From: Anodontia alba
Lineage: Eukaryota > Mollusca > Bivalvia > Lucinida > Lucinidae
NCBI GenBank assembly: GCA_964016985.1
Contig: OZ024824.1
Span: 43,755,168 to 43,819,167, forward strand
Length of the DNA: 64,000 nucleotides
Direction of reading: 5' to 3'
Below are positions 42,649-54,979 of the stretch, piece by piece. Position numbers and translations under genes: made by a program. Each line of letters starts with the position of its first letter. The stretch's first letter is position 1. The notes under the pieces were generated by a model, which ran no database searches, was not told the DNA's origin, and saw only the letters and a program-made list of their open reading frames with translations.

Positions 42649-43077
42649 TCAACGGCTAGAGCATCCAATTCCAGTTTTTAAATCTATTCTGTTTGACTTT
42701 TGTTTGAAAATAATGTTCTCCGTAGAATTATTTAGAAAATGGATTTTTATGCTTAAACTTTCAGTGAGTTTCTGATCAAAATGCAAACTATTTGAGAGAT
42801 AAATGATTTTGTACGGATATGCCTCAAATTATTTAAAGCGCTTTATGATGAAGTCATTTTTTTTTTATAAATAGTTATATCCTTTGGTTTAACTTGGTTA
42901 CGTAGCCTAATTAGCAAGCTACCTATATAAATGATATTCTCTTAAATTTGCTATCCAGGTTCCAGTGTGTTTAAATCATACTAGGAATAGTTCATTTCAT
43001 CTGCAAGTAGCATTTTCTGACACAGAAAGTAAGGTTATATATAAAAAAAAAGTAACTCGGTTACCAACTTTTAAATA
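42649..43077. other. Unassigned stretch
   Basis: AT-rich, no gene or element recognised, up to the TA target of the Tc1 element. Confidence 0.4.
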
Positions 43078-44669
43078 TACTGAAAGGAAAAAGAAACGCA
43101 GGGTAGAGTTTTTTCCTTCTTATTTTAACCATTTTTTACGGTGTTTACTGTAGCCATACACTTTTACAGATTGTCCTGTGAATGCGAACCGCGGGTATAC
43201 GAGTCTTTGGTCGATGTGCTATCTACCCAGTGTGTGAAATCATTCAACCGTGCACTACACAGTGCATTGCACGGACAATACGGAAAGCCAAAATTTCGTG
43301 CAAAACAAGCATGTTTAAACCTTCAGCACAAGATTTCCTCACACCATTTGGTACACTTCAACGATACACAACGCTCTTCGATTCTTTTACCGATTTTTCT
43401 TTTCATTGTTACACTACTTTGAACTTTTTTTCAATCATGGTACGATTGACTGATGTTCAGAGGGGTAGGGCAATTGCGTTGCTGATGCAGGGTCAGAGGC
43501 AACAGCAAGTTGCCAATCATTTTGGGGTTAACGTCTCAACAATTGAACGTCTTGTTAGACGTTTAAGGGAGACAGGGCATTTAGCAGACCGACCGCGGTC
43601 TGGGCGTCCACGCGTGACGTCGCGACGTCAAGACAGGACAATCCGTCTGGCACATTTGCGGAATCGTCATCTCACTGCTACCGAAACTGCCCTTAATACG
43701 GCAGGTACGCATAATCGACAAATTTCTCCGAAGACTGTTGGAAGTCGATTGCGTGAGATTGGTCTTCGAGCTCGTCGTCGATACGTTGGTCTGCCTCTGA
43801 CCCAGGCACGTAGGTTGCGTCGTATGGCGTGGTTGACGGCGCATGCGCCCAGTCTATTTCCGATGAGGCAGTGGAGACGAGTTCTTTTTACGGACGAGTC
43901 TAGGTTCACTCTCTATCGCGCAGATGGTCGACGTCGTGTGTACCGACGTCGCGGAGAACGCTTTGCCGACGCCTGTGTTGTCGAACGGGATCGGTTTGGG
44001 GGGTGGCTCCGTTATGGTCTGGTGAGGCATTGCTCACGGGATAAAATCACAGTTGATTATTGTTGCGGGCAATATGACCGCAGTAAGGTATAGGGATGAG
44101 ATCTTGCGTCCTGTTGCAGTCCCGCTTGTGCAACAACGTAATCTGATTCTGCAGCAGGACAATGCCCGACCACATGTTGCCCGAGTTTGTCAGGATTTCC
44201 TGGCAAACAATAACATTGCACCACTAGCATGGCCACCGTACAGTCCAGATTTGACCCCAATAGAGCACATGTGGGATGAGCTGGACAGAAGGGTTAGGAA
44301 GCGCCGAAATCCCCCCGCAACTCTAGCACAACTAAGGAATGCGTTGATCGATGAATGGAATAACATCCCGATGCGAACTGTCAATTCTTTGGTTAACTCT
44401 ATCCAAAGGAGAATTAGGGCAGCAACGGCAGCAAGAGGGGGGCACACCCGATATTGATTTTCAGTTTGATTTTGATTTCAAGATTTGGGGGGTAGCTACC
44501 AATGAACTTCAATAACTCGAGACTTGTTGATCACAAACCAATGAAATTTGGAACTTTTGTTCCATACATGTACCGTTTTGTAATCATAGTAAAATATTTA
44601 ACAAACTTTTTCAAACTTGATTGAAATTTAGGAATAAAATTTACCCTGCGTTTCTTTTTCCTTTCAGTA
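43078..44669 (+). mobile_element. Tc1-like DNA transposon, copy 2
   Basis: The TIR starts TACTGAAAGGAAAAAGAAAC at 43078 and ends inverted at 44669; TA lies on both sides (43076-43077, 44670-44671). 1592 bp, over 90% alike by eye to the element at 14795-16392 (opposite strand). Long untranslated leader 43110-43436. Confidence 0.93.
43437..44457 (+). pseudogene. Tc1-like DD34E transposase, single frameshift
   Basis: Starts at ATG 43437 (MVRLTDVQRGRAIALLMQG) and ends at the stop at 44455-44457 (GGHTRY). Helix-turn-helix NHFGVNVSTIERLVRRLRET, GRPR-type linker, then VLFTDESRFTLYRADG with the first catalytic Asp intact. Second-half blocks LQQDNARPHVARVCQDFL and PPYSPDLTPIEHMWDEL complete a DD34E triad. 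The only visible break is one extra G in a G run (44000-44005: six G against five in copy 1), which throws VVERDRFGG out of frame before SVMVWGG. The upstream open frame from 43182 lies in the leader and is not part of the transposase. Tc1 transposase binds its TIRs and moves DNA by cut-and-paste. Confidence 0.93.
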
Positions 44670-44671
44670 TA

Positions 44672-45690
44672 TAATACATCGTATATTGTTTATACGGTAT
44701 GTAATAATTGTGTTAGGTACTCATTATGTAACATTTACAGAACTCTGGGAAAATTTAGCAGACGATAAACTGATGATAGTGTTCTTAGTTTTGCCAGAAA
44801 ATTAATAAAGAAGTATTCACATTACAGAAAAGTTTTGTTGTCGTTCTCGTTCGGGAAAAGTCATCAGCAGTAGATATTAATTCAGGGGACTGCGAAATAA
44901 AAGAACGTTCAATTATAAACTTGGCCCTGACCATCTTGCAAGCTTAAATACTTTATTTCCAAGGTTGGTATAACAAAAGCAAAAGCTGTTTATGAGCTAC
45001 AACAAGAATTGTGATACAAGCTGATTCACATCGGCGACTCTCAGACTATTAAAACACTACGGGTATTTCACAGGAATATTATAACCAGAACGTGTACTAA
45101 CACTCATACACAAACAATCAATAGGATATTTGGTTGGGTTAGAGTTTAACGGCCAAGTCAACACTATTAAGGTCATGTCGAGCCGGTGCTGCTTACCTTA
45201 CCACACTTTTTCTGAGCAGACCTAGTCCTCTAAGCGATTAATCAGTACTTGTGCACATTCTTTGGCCAGAACCTCCATCAAGCTCTAATGTTCCAGTGTT
45301 TCATGTTGAAAAAATCGAGTGTCCAAACGCTCTTACCCTTCCCAGCAGACACATGACGTCTATACAACGTCGCCTCAACGTCGATGCAACATCATGACGT
45401 TGCATCGACGTTGAGACGACGTTGTAAAGACGTCATGTGCCCGCTGGACTTATTTCATGCAACAAACATGGGCAGTCTTCGTCTTTCAGATAATGGTAAT
45501 ATTCGAACTTGTAAGCCATGGGCATTTACTTTATACTTGGCCACGCCAATCAAGTCTACGGTAGTATCCTAATATGAATGACAGACTATATAAGCGAGCT
45601 AAGCTTTTGACATAGGCAAGGACATTTATAGCCTTCGCATCCGTGCAGTTCAGCCGCCAGTATATGAAACTTTTTTTTCGTGCTCAACTC
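44672..45690. other. Unassigned stretch with old SINE and MITE pieces
   Basis: 44750-44815: half of a CGTCTGCT-family hairpin. 45135-45275: degraded tRNA-SINE tail on the minus strand ('gtttaacggccaagtcaaca', 'ggtcatgtcgag'). 45342-45447: palindromic MITE listed separately. No gene. Confidence 0.5.
45342..45447. mobile_element. 106-bp palindromic MITE, 'CCAGCGGGCACATGACGTC' family
   Basis: 'ccagcagacacatgacgtct' to 'gacgtcatgtgcccgctgg', arms of about 50 bp around CATCATGACGTTGCA. Same family as 13590-13703. Confidence 0.9.
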
Positions 45691-45880
45691 AGCTGAGCAT
45701 GAAATTTGTCCTGCTAATAAATTTCAAATTACTAAACATTGCAAGTTCTTTCTTGCTGAACATAGCTGAGCATGAAAATTTCTCTGCTAATAAATATGAA
45801 AATGTTAACTATTGTTGGCATTTTCATATTTATGAGCAAAGAAAATTTTCATGCTCAGCTGAGTTGAGCACGAAAAAAAA
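45690..45880. repeat. Foldback with CATGCTCAGCTGAG arms
   Basis: 45768-45865 pairs 'agctgagcatgaaaatttct...aatatgaaaatg' with 'cattttcatatttatgagca...catgctcagct'. Outer copies of 'tgctcaactcagctgagcat' flank it on the left. AT-rich, non-coding. Confidence 0.85.
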
Positions 45881-46064
45881 TTATATTCTCGGGACCCAAC
45901 CTGTACGTAATATTCTAGAACAGCAAGGATCAGAGCCAATGGGAATAATGTGCAAATATGTGATAGAATGGTTGCATTTCAACAAATCATATTCCATGTA
46001 CCGTATTAACCTTAGATATGCGGAAACCTTCAATCATTGCCATAAGTTACTTAACACGTTGCAT

Positions 46065-46265
46065 ACTGGGTAAACAATTCCAGTAAACGATATTTTGAAA
46101 TGTTTTTCTTATTTTTCTAAAAAATAGGATTTAAAACTTCATGCAAGTTGTCTCCTTAGGAGACAATTTGCACGAAGTGTCGGGTCATATTTTCTAGGAA
46201 AAATAGGAAAATATATCATCAGTTTGTCGTCTGCTGAATTTGCCCATAGCATGGCAAGTTTGTAA
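46065..46265. mobile_element. Hairpin MITE, 'CATTTCATGCAAATTGTCTCC' family, good copy
   Basis: Near-perfect core GTTGTCTCCTTAGGAGACAA, arms 'tatttttctaaaaaataggatt' shortened to 'cttatttttctaaaaaatag' and 'attttctaggaaaaatagg', outer words 'cagtaaacgatattttgaaa' and 'atcatcagtttgtcgtctgc'. Confidence 0.75.
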
Positions 46266-46319
46266 ATTTAAACAATACATTCTGAAAGAAATTACCTTTG
46301 AAAGTGATGAACACATTTT

Positions 46320-46466
46320 CACAAGATATTGACAATATGGCACTGTCACGTTTTCTGGCGACAGTAACTTACAAGTCCCTCGGTGCTGGCGAACTGTCGC
46401 ACTAGGCCGTCGACTTCGGGCGATAGTTCATCAGGTGGTCGACAGCACCTCGAGGCTGACAGTTTT
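46320..46466. repeat. Palindromic GTGCTGnCGAACTGTCGC hairpin
   Basis: 'ccctcggtgctggcgaactg' against 'cgatagttcatcaggtggtc' and 'gacagcacctcgagg'. The same type of palindrome occurs near 49270-49390 and 49720-49830. Confidence 0.65.
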
Positions 46467-46468
46467 TA

Positions 46469-48948
46469 TTAGCTCGCCTGTACGAAGTACAAGTAGAGCT
46501 ATTGTAGTCATCCCGGTCGTCCGCGTGCGCGTTTGCGTTTCCGTTTCCTTTCCCGTCACACTGTGTTAAAGTTTTTCAAATGCTTATATCTCAAAAGTCA
46601 CTTACCACAGACCATTCATATTTGGAACATGGGTGCTTGGGAGGGTCATCTGCGATTTCATAAGAACAGACCTCTGGGTTCATGCCCTGGGGTGGGGCTA
46701 GGGGTCAAAATATAGGACACCTTTGTAAAATGCTCTATTGCTGTGTTCAAGTTTTTCATATGCTTATATCTTAGTAGTCAGTTGTCAACAAGCATTCATA
46801 TTCGGAACACGGGTGCCTGAAGGGGTCGTCTAAGTGTCCATAGGTATCAACCCTGGGTTCATGCCCTGGGTGGGGCTAGGTTCAAAATCCAGGACTTTTG
46901 TAATGTGCTTACTGCATTTCTGTTATGCTAGCATTGTAAACACATCCTAGGTACCATTGCTTTAAGTGTCATTACGTGAAGGTCATGGTGACATACATTT
47001 CACAGTCCAGTGACCTTTATTTCATGATCCAGTGATTTTGCCTTATATCTCCAAGGCTATTTGATGGAGAAATGTCATACCAAGGATATTAGTTCCATCT
47101 GACACAAAGAGTGACCTCAAAATATAATTAGGTCAGTGTGACCTATATTTCATGGTCCAGTGATTATGCCTCATATCTCCAAGACTATTTGATAGAGAAA
47201 TGTCATACCTTGGATATTAGTTTCATGTGGCACAAAGAGTGACCTCAAAATATATGTAGGTCAATTTGACCTAAATTTCATGGTCAAGTGATTATCCCTT
47301 ATATCTGAAAGACTATTTGATAGAGAAATGTCATACCTTAACTATTAGTTCCATATGACACGAGTGACCTGAAAATAAATGTAGGTCAATGTGACCCATA
47401 TTTCATGGACCAATGATTATGCCTTATAACTCGAATTCTATTTGATAGAGAAATGTCATACCATAGATATTAGTTCCATGTGACACCAAGAGTGACCCCA
47501 ATATATAGCTAGGTCAATGTGACCCATATTTCATTGTCTAGTGATTACACCGCATATCTCGAAGACTATTTCATAGAGAAATATCATACCCTGGATATAA
47601 GCTCCATGTGACACGAAGAGTGACTTCAGATGTCATACCTTGGATATAAGTTCCATGTGACACGAAGTGAACTTAAAATATATGTAGGTCAATGTGACCT
47701 ATATTTCATGGACCAGTGATTTTGCCTAATAACTGGAATACTATTTGATAGAGAAGTGTCATACCTTAGATATTAGTTCCATGTGACAAAAGAGTGACCT
47801 CATGATATATGTAGGTCAATGTGACCCATATTTCATGATGAAGTGATTATGCCTTATATCTCGATGACTATTTGATCGAGAAATGTCATACCTTGGATAT
47901 TAGTTCCATATGACTCGAAGAGTGACCTCAAAATATATGTAGGTCAGTGTGACCTATATTTCATTATCCAGTGATTATGCCTTATACCTCGAAGACTATT
48001 GATAAAGAAATGTCATACCTTGGATATTAGTTTCATGTGACACTAAGAGTGACCTCAAAGTATATGTAGGTCAATATGACCCATATTTCATGGTCCAGTG
48101 ATTATGCCTTATATCTCGAAGACTAATTGAAAGAGAAATGTCATACCTTGGATATTAGTTCCATGTGACACGAAGAGTGACCTCAAATTATATGCAGGTC
48201 AGTGTGACCTATATTTCATGGTCCAGTGATTATGCCTCATACCTCGAAAACTATTTGGTTATGCCTTATATCTCAATGCCTATTTGACAGAGAAATGTCA
48301 TACCGTGGATATTTGTTCCATGAGACATGGAGGCTGACCTCAAAATATATACATGTCAGTGTGACCTATATTTCATGGTCGAGTCATTTTTGTTTATATT
48401 TTGAAGACTATTTGATGGAGAAATATCATACCATGAATATTATTCATTCCATGTGACACTAAGAGTAACCTAAAATGTATGTAGGTCATTGTGACCTACA
48501 TTTCACAGTCCAGTGATTTTACCTTCTATCCCAAAGACTATTTGATAGAGAAATGCCAAACCTAGATTTTAACTTCCATGTGACCAGTTGATTGACGTAA
48601 AATATATATCTAGGTCAGTGTGACTCAGTGTGACCTATATTTATCATTCAGTGATTTTGTCTAATAACTGGAAGACTATTTGAGGGAGTAATTTCATACC
48701 AGGAGCATTAGTTCCATATAATGCGATGATCAACCTCAAAATATATCAAGGTCAGTGTTCCATGTAACATAGATTTGTATTAAAATTTATAGAGGGATGT
48801 GTGATTTATATTCAGACTCACAAAACTTATTGTATTTGGAATAGAATCAAATAAAAATACTAAATACACCATTTGACGTGTTAATGTGAAACCATAGGTA
48901 GACAAGGCGCAAGCAGGCGAGTTATGCTGTCATGCGACAGCTCTTGTT
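46469..48948 (-). mobile_element. Dispersed tandem-core element, copy 2 (inverted relative to copy 1)
   Basis: Begins TTAGCTCGCCTGTACGAAGT and ends GACAGCTCTTGTT, the reverse complement of the ends of 913-3357. Same internal order when inverted: CGTTTGCG hexamers (46520-46555), two diverged 'ctaggggtc' segments, then about 14 units of 125-128 bp. Perfect AGGTCA-n3-TGACCT palindromes start at 47130, 47258, 47686, 47941, 48196 and 48483; several others differ in one base. Units are more diverged than in copy 1, so this array is older or less homogenised. Confidence 0.8.
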
Positions 48949-50129
48949 ATTGCCCAACCTACTATATGAGGTTATAAAGCATTTTTGACTTTCTAGCGCA
49001 TTTTCCCCTGTGACAAAGGGCAGCCAGATTAAAACGGTTCTCAGAGAACTATCACCCGGGCTCATAGTTTGGACTATCACCCGGTTGATGACGTCATCCA
49101 TTTAAACCCAATGAAAAAACGCTGGACAATAGTATTGACTATTCCACGCGAATGATGTTGACGTACCGACATCGCGTGCCAATTAAACGCTCATTGGCTA
49201 AATCAATAATGTTTTAGCATTAGTTGGGTAATAAAACAGTTATTTCATGGTTGTTTTGGAGGAATAGTCAAAACTATTCATCCCGGTACTGTGGACAACT
49301 CGATGTACTATTGCTCTCGGCCTCCGGCCTCGGGCAGGGCAATAGTGCATCGAGCTGTCCACAGCACCTCGGGCAGTAGTTTTGACTATCCCACAGGCAT
49401 GAAATAACTGTATAATGTCGTACAGAAAGGAATGAAATAGTTGTATAATATTACCTTACCTACTATATGAGAAGTTGTAAGGGTTTTTTTTTGTTTTTTT
49501 GTTTTTTTTTTGTTGTTGTTGTTGTTTTTTTTGGACTATCTACCGCATTTTAACCTGTGACAAAGGCCAGCCAGATTGAACCGATTCTCAGAGTACTATC
49601 CCCCGACTATCTCCCGCTCACGTGATCAAATAGTTACCAGTATTTATTGATCATAGCGATCAACAGTGCCTTTAAAATATGAGTTGGGTAATAAAACATC
49701 TATGAGCGACAGTCAAAATTATCAGCCCCACTGTGCTGTGAACCACCTGATGAACTATCGCCCTCGGCCTTCGGTTTCAAGCGATTGTTCATTAGGTGGT
49801 CCACAGCACCTCGGGGTTGATAGTTTTGACTGTCGTCCAAAAATAGTATACAATAGTTGTATAATATCCACTAAAGTGTACCAATATTGACCGAGGCGAA
49901 AACCGAGGCCAATATTGATATTCAGTGATGAATATCAATGCCATAGCCAATACCTCAATAGTCAATAATTGTTTCACTATATAGTTTGTTTGTTTGTTGT
50001 TTTTTGTTTTTTGTTTTTTTGTTTTTTGTTTTTTTTTGTTGTTGTTGTTGTTGTTTTTTTGTTTTTTGTTTTTTTTTGTTTTGTTTTTTTATAACTGTGG
50101 TAATGAGGGTCAACACCAGACCCTATTAT
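48949..50129. repeat. Two palindromic GTGCTGTGnACC hairpins and T/G tracts
   Basis: 49270-49395: 'actgtggacaactcgatgta...ctcggcctccggcctc...cgagctgtccacagcacctc' is a palindrome. 49720-49830: 'gtgctgtgaaccacctgatg...cattaggtggtccacagcac' is a second. Flanking words 'gactatc.cccg' recur. T-rich tracts with G lie at 49481-49532 and 49985-50090. No gene. Confidence 0.7.
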
Positions 50130-50614
50130 TATAAAAAAGCGCGCGTAGACGTCGGCGTCACTACTTGCGACGTCACTTAAAGTTGACCCCTAATATAAAC
50201 TGGAAGGCGCGCGCAAGCCAGTGTATATCACGATCTATGGACTGGGCTGAAGGCGGCTCTCAGCCAACGCCAATCAATTTATTTATAACTTATATAAGCG
50301 TCTATTTTATTATGTTTGGGAATGGCGACGAACCGCAAGCATTTTAGCACTCTTTCGTTCCCCACACCTCAAGAAGGCTCCACTGGTTTGACAAAAATAA
50401 AAGTGGCCAGCGGCTTCAGAGCTAAAGTTTGAAACTGTGGATGGACAACGACGAACAGACGGAAAGTGATCACTTTAGCTCATCCTAAGCCTTCGGATCT
50501 GGTGAGCTAAAAAAAAAGACATAAAATGTATTTGATAATATGTTTATTCTTAACAAAACTTCAATACATACATTCTTGCTTATTTATTCTTTATGTAATC
50601 GTATTAATACTTCA

Positions 50615-50805
50615 AGCACCAAGCAAAATTTGTAGCAGACGGTATCCTAATTTTTTTTATTTATATTTTTATTACTATTATTTTTCAGAGAAAATAAGTC
50701 TTGACATTTCATGTGAATCGTCTGCTTGAAATGTCAAGAACTATTTTATCTGAATAAAAAAAAACTTTCGTCTACTGCAGTTGTTAATGGCGCTTTAAGT
50801 TTTAA
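50615..50805. mobile_element. piggyBac-type MITE (shared with copy A)
   Basis: 'caagcaccaagcaaaatttg', 'gtagcagacggtatcc' and the closing 'actgcagttgttaatggcgc', 'tttaagttttaacactcg' correspond to 11938-12146. Confidence 0.6.
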
Positions 50806-52087
50806 CACTCGTAATTAGTACGCTGACAGGTGAACAGATGGTAATTTTTTTTTAATTTACTTCGAGATAGCTTTGAAAATTTGATAAAAACAATTGTTAT
50901 TATCACAGTTTGTCTTAAGTATAGGGACAAACAGGCATGAGCAAATAGTGTAGAAACAGATCAGACGCTGCAGAACGCGGCGTCTAATCAGGCTCTACAT
51001 TGTTTGCCACTTATCCAGCAGTTTTAGACAAATGAACAAGTAATAAAATTGACTTGTTCAAATTTTAGGACGTGTAGATAAAGTTAATACTTAGAGCAAA
51101 TAAGGTATTTTTGGAATTTCAGAAACAGTAATACATAGCAACTGATGCCGAAAAAAAATAATGGGTGTTACAGTGTTGTGCTGCTTCGGGATAATAGCAC
51201 GGCTTTGACACTAACGGAATTCTATTTCTTCGAAACTATGAAATATTATCGCTGTAACACCAAATGTATGCTGTAAAATAAAGTGTAAGCTGTAAAATGA
51301 AGTGTACAAAATAAACGTCTTGCAGTCTTGAAGATAAAAAAAACTTGTTAACTAAATGGTCTGCCAAATGATAGACTGTGTAAATATCTTGTTAAATACC
51401 CTAATGTCTAGATAGTTTATTAAATGTTCAAATGCTTAATACGTGCATAATCTTCGGGGAAAAAAAAAAAAAACAATTTTGACACGTTTTACAGGCCCAT
51501 GCCTTCCAACTCTCTGGACATCTGGCAAACTGCGCATTGGCCACAAAAGGACACCACCATGCAATCGTTGCAGACGGATCCCTGTAAATAAAAAGATAGA
51601 GCCCTGGAAATGTCTCAAAATGAGTACAAGTACCGCATGGCATGTGCGCCAAGCGAAGACTCATATTAGCCTGCGCATCGGCGCAGTCTGATCAGAGTTC
51701 GTTTCGTTGTCCGCTTTCGTAAATCTTGCACTCTTGGCTATCCACAGATTGTCATGTGAAGACTAATCAGACTGTATGGATGCGGAGACTTATCGTAATC
51801 TTAGCTGGGTATATACGTCATGCGGTACATTTACTGACGTTGCGGTTTAAATAACTATCGTATTTATACTAAGAATTGGGACGACTGACTACCTTACTAT
51901 ACTTATATCCCAAAATGTTAGCTCCATTTTACTACCTTCTGATCTACCTAACACTTCTGGATGAGAGAAAACTGTGTAGTCCCTGATCAGATTCCGCGTT
52001 CTGTTGAGTCTCGCCTTGGTCTACACTGTTTACTCAGGCCGATCGGTCCCAATAATATATATATATATATATATTATATATACATAT
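50806..52087. other. Dispersed hairpin repeats, no gene
   Basis: 50940-51020: GTGTAGACCC-type hairpin ('gagcaaatagtgtagaaaca' / 'gctctacattgtttgcc'). 51645-51780: 'gcgaagactcatattagcct'-type hairpin halves. 51855-52050: a degraded copy of the 60-bp unit next to the GTGTAGACCC hairpin, minus orientation. 52041-52085: interrupted (AT)n. Confidence 0.5.
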
Positions 52088-52919
52088 ATATGGAGAAATA
52101 TGAAATACCACTGGGCTCAGTGAGGTTCGAACCCACGCCGGCTACGACGGCAGCGCCTAGCCCTTCAGAGTCAGGAGATGTAAACAAACTTCAACAAAGA
52201 ATTCCAGCCCACAAGTTGAAGTGTTTTTAAATCTTAAATTATAATAATATTTTCCAAGCTTTAGTATCCTGTGGATCCAGAGAGTTCCTTGTATATAATG
52301 AGTGCGTTAGCGCACCAAAAATATACCCTATCCGACAGGTCATTCAGAGAAATCGAGCATAATACTGTTCCATGAAACTTGTTTTTTGACAAGCGTAGTG
52401 GTGCAGTGGTTATGTCTCCTGACTCTGAAGGGCTAGGCGCTGCCGTCGTAGCCGGCGTGGGTTCGAACCTCACCCAGCCCAGTGGTATTTCATATTTCTC
52501 CATATACACTTTTTTCTGAAGTACTTGCATCAGTAATAATCCTGGACTGGAATTCTTTGTTGAAGTTTGTTTAAATCTTAAATTATAATAATATTTTCCA
52601 AGCTTTAGTATCCTGTGGATCCAGAGAGTTCCTTGTATATAATGAGTGCGTTAGCGCACCAAAAATATACCTTATCCGACAGGTCATTCAGAGAAATCAA
52701 GCATAATACTGTTCCATGAAACTTGTTTGACAAGCATAGTGGTGCAGTGGTTATGTCTCCTGACTCTGAAAGACTAGGCGCTGCCGTCGTAGCCGGCGTG
52801 GGTTCGAACCTCACTCAGCCCAGTGTTATTTCATATTTCTCTATATACACTTTTTTCTGAAGTACTTGCATCAGTAATAATCCTGGGCTGGAATTCTTTG
52901 TTGAAGTTTGTTTGAATTT

Positions 52920-52920
<1 letters not shown>
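52088..52920. repeat. About 350-bp tRNA-bearing repeats, inverted pair plus tandem
   Basis: One partial unit on the minus strand (52088-52235) abuts two units on the plus strand (52240-52545 and 52546-52920). Each plus unit has the A-box 'gtagtggtgcagtggttatg' (about 52398, 52738) and B-box GGTTCGAACC (52460, 52801). Flanking phrases 'catcagtaataatcctgg' and 'ttgttgaagtttgttt' are identical in each. (AT)n follows at 52925-52995. Confidence 0.75.
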
Positions 52921-52995
<75 letters not shown>

Positions 52996-52997
<2 letters not shown>

Positions 52998-53816
52998 TAC
53001 AGTTTACCGTGTTTATCCTAAGTACTGGAACAGATTGGACTGAGCAAAGTAGCAGTACACACAAGCATATGTGCAACCGATTTAATCGATTATCGCCAAA
53101 CCGACTAGTCATCGATTACACTATTGCTTGTTTTTTTGTGTTTTTTTTAACATTGCGTTTTTGTTTGAACAATCTGAATATGGTCTTAGTATACCTTAAG
53201 CCTCCGCTGTTAAGACCACCTTTGGTACTGCCTAAAAGTGGTCTTATTAGCGAGGCGGTCTAACTATTGAGTGTAGATCAAATTTCCACATAAGGTGTTT
53301 TTTTTTGTTTTGTTTTTTTTTCAGCCAAAACGTACCAATATTTTTCTTGCTTCTCCACAAAAAATATGTTGTGGTACTTATTAGAAGCGCCTCACCGAGG
53401 CACATTATGTGGATTGTGGATACCCCTCTTATCTGGAGGTGGTCTTATTTTCGAGAGGTGGCTTTATATAGCGGGATTTAACTGTATTTAATTTAGTGAA
53501 ATAAGCCTCTGTACACATAGGTCCCAGAGACCTACTTATTGATATGCGACACATTCTCCGTGCTATAGATAGGCCATATTGCGTATGTCAAATTCCACCA
53601 AAACACATTTGAGTCGCAGTGTCGGAAAACGTACTTTCAGACGTTATCGCTCAGAGAAGATTTCGATCAGCCTGCGGGTTCGGAATCTTCATTGGGGTCA
53701 TTTTGGATAGCAAGGGTGAACAATTTTTCATGCGGACAACGAAGACTCGGATCAGACTGTGTGGATGAGCAGGCTGATTTGAGTATCTGTTGGGCGTACA
53801 TGTCAGATAGTGCGTA
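52996..53816. other. Dispersed-element remnants, no gene
   Basis: 53205-53480 holds 'aagaccacctttggtac', 'gtggtcttatt.gcgag' and 'ttatatagcgggatttaact', the phrases of an inverted-end repeat; its internal 'acttattagaagcgcctcac' recalls 33590-33660. 53640-53770 holds the 'gaagactcggatcagactg' hairpin family. Confidence 0.45.
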
Positions 53817-54169
53817 CCGTATTCGACCTAATTACCGCACATGCTCCTATAAGCGCACAGTCAAGCAGTTTAGAAATTTAAAAGATTACAACCAGTGTAC
53901 TTTTATCTACTTATAAAAAACATATGTTGTGGGTACTCATTTGAATTGCCTCGACAAGTCGAGGCAATTCAAACGAGTACACACAACATCTGCTTCTATG
54001 AAGAAATCAGAAAATAATATCGCATAAGCATTATTAAATACGCTCCTCATGAAGTCCTCTGTTGATCTTTCTTTAAAGTGTGCCCTTATTAGGTGGCTAT
54101 TTTACCACAAGTTTTCCCAGTGCTTTTGAAAAACCTAAGCGCACAGGGCGGTAATTAGGTCGAATACGG
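53817..54169. mobile_element. TA-flanked MITE with central hairpin
   Basis: Ends CCGTATTCGACCTAATTACC, inverted at the right, flanked by TA (53815-53816, 54170-54171). In the middle the hairpin 53925-53995 pairs 'catatgttgtgggtactcat' with 'gagtacacacaacatctg'. A half copy is at 34615-34796 with the hairpin at the same internal position, so the hairpin belongs to the element. TA duplication fits a Tc1/mariner-mobilised MITE. Confidence 0.85.
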
Positions 54170-54189
54170 TATTCTCACGTTGCGACATT

Positions 54190-54470
54190 TTAATCCGTAT
54201 TAGTGGAGTACATGACCTGATGGATGAGGCGTCTGACCGTCAACCCCGGGAAGGAAAATCGACCCCTACGGCTAACGGCTGGGATTTTTCATATCTGTTG
54301 TTAGGCAATATACTTCACATATGGAATGATAGCTGGTTCCTGTGTAACCTTAAGCAAGCTATGAAATGACTGTACCGGCTCGAAAATATATACTCATAAT
54401 GAATATATATAGCCATAGTAAACGCTCAACAGAAAGCCTACATGGATCATTATATATAAAAAAAATATTA
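54190..54470 (+). repeat. Weak tRNA-like SINE candidate
   Basis: 'gtggagtacatgacctgatg', 'gcgtctgaccgtcaacccc', 'aaatcgacccctacgg' suggest a degraded tRNA-like head. No clear B-box or target duplication. Confidence 0.25.
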
Positions 54471-54789
54471 ACCTCTTAATGAAATGAACTTAGAGATTTA
54501 AATGAGCAATAAGAAAAGAAGTTCAGACAAAAACTGTCGCGTTTGTGGCAAGCATGAAGTTTAGAAACCAATCAGGTTTCGATATCCTTAAGTGTGGCTT
54601 TGACGTTTACAATATTTGCTACGTACCCTTATTCCTCCCAGTGTTCTAATCCTAGCTCTAAGAGCAATCAGTGCTCCTGGTACCACAAACGGCATACAAG
54701 CACAGTCTCCTGTTCTTGAAGAGATGTTACACAAAGTACATGGCAAACAGAAGTAAGCCATTATACCTGAAAAACCAAGGGACGTTTAA

Positions 54790-54979
54790 CCCTTAAACCG
54801 CCAATCACAACTGTAGCAGACGACAACTTTGACTTTACTTTTTTTTATTTGTCAGAGAAAACAAGTCCTGCCAAGCAGACGATTAACATGAAATGTCAAG
54901 AATTATTTTCTCTGAAAATAGAAAAAAATAAATAAATTAGATTGTCGTCTACTACAAATTTTACTTGGCACCTTATGGG
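54790..54979. mobile_element. piggyBac-like MITE with TTAA duplication
   Basis: Ends CCCTTAAACCGCCAATC and inverted CCCATAAGGTGCCAAG, flanked by TTAA at 54786-54789 and 54980-54983. Duplication copy A has a single TTAA at 13916-13919 in the same context ('gcgtttaatgaagtaaaac'), a clean empty site. The hairpin 'cagacgattaacatgaaatg' / 'tgtcaagaattattttctct' and CGTCTGCT-type words link it to the other CGTCTGCT MITEs here. Confidence 0.93.

Noticed and set aside
43182..43436. Upstream extension of the Tc1 transposase frame
   Set aside because: It lies in the element leader. The family-typical start is the MVRL methionine at 43437, equal to 16032 in copy 1.
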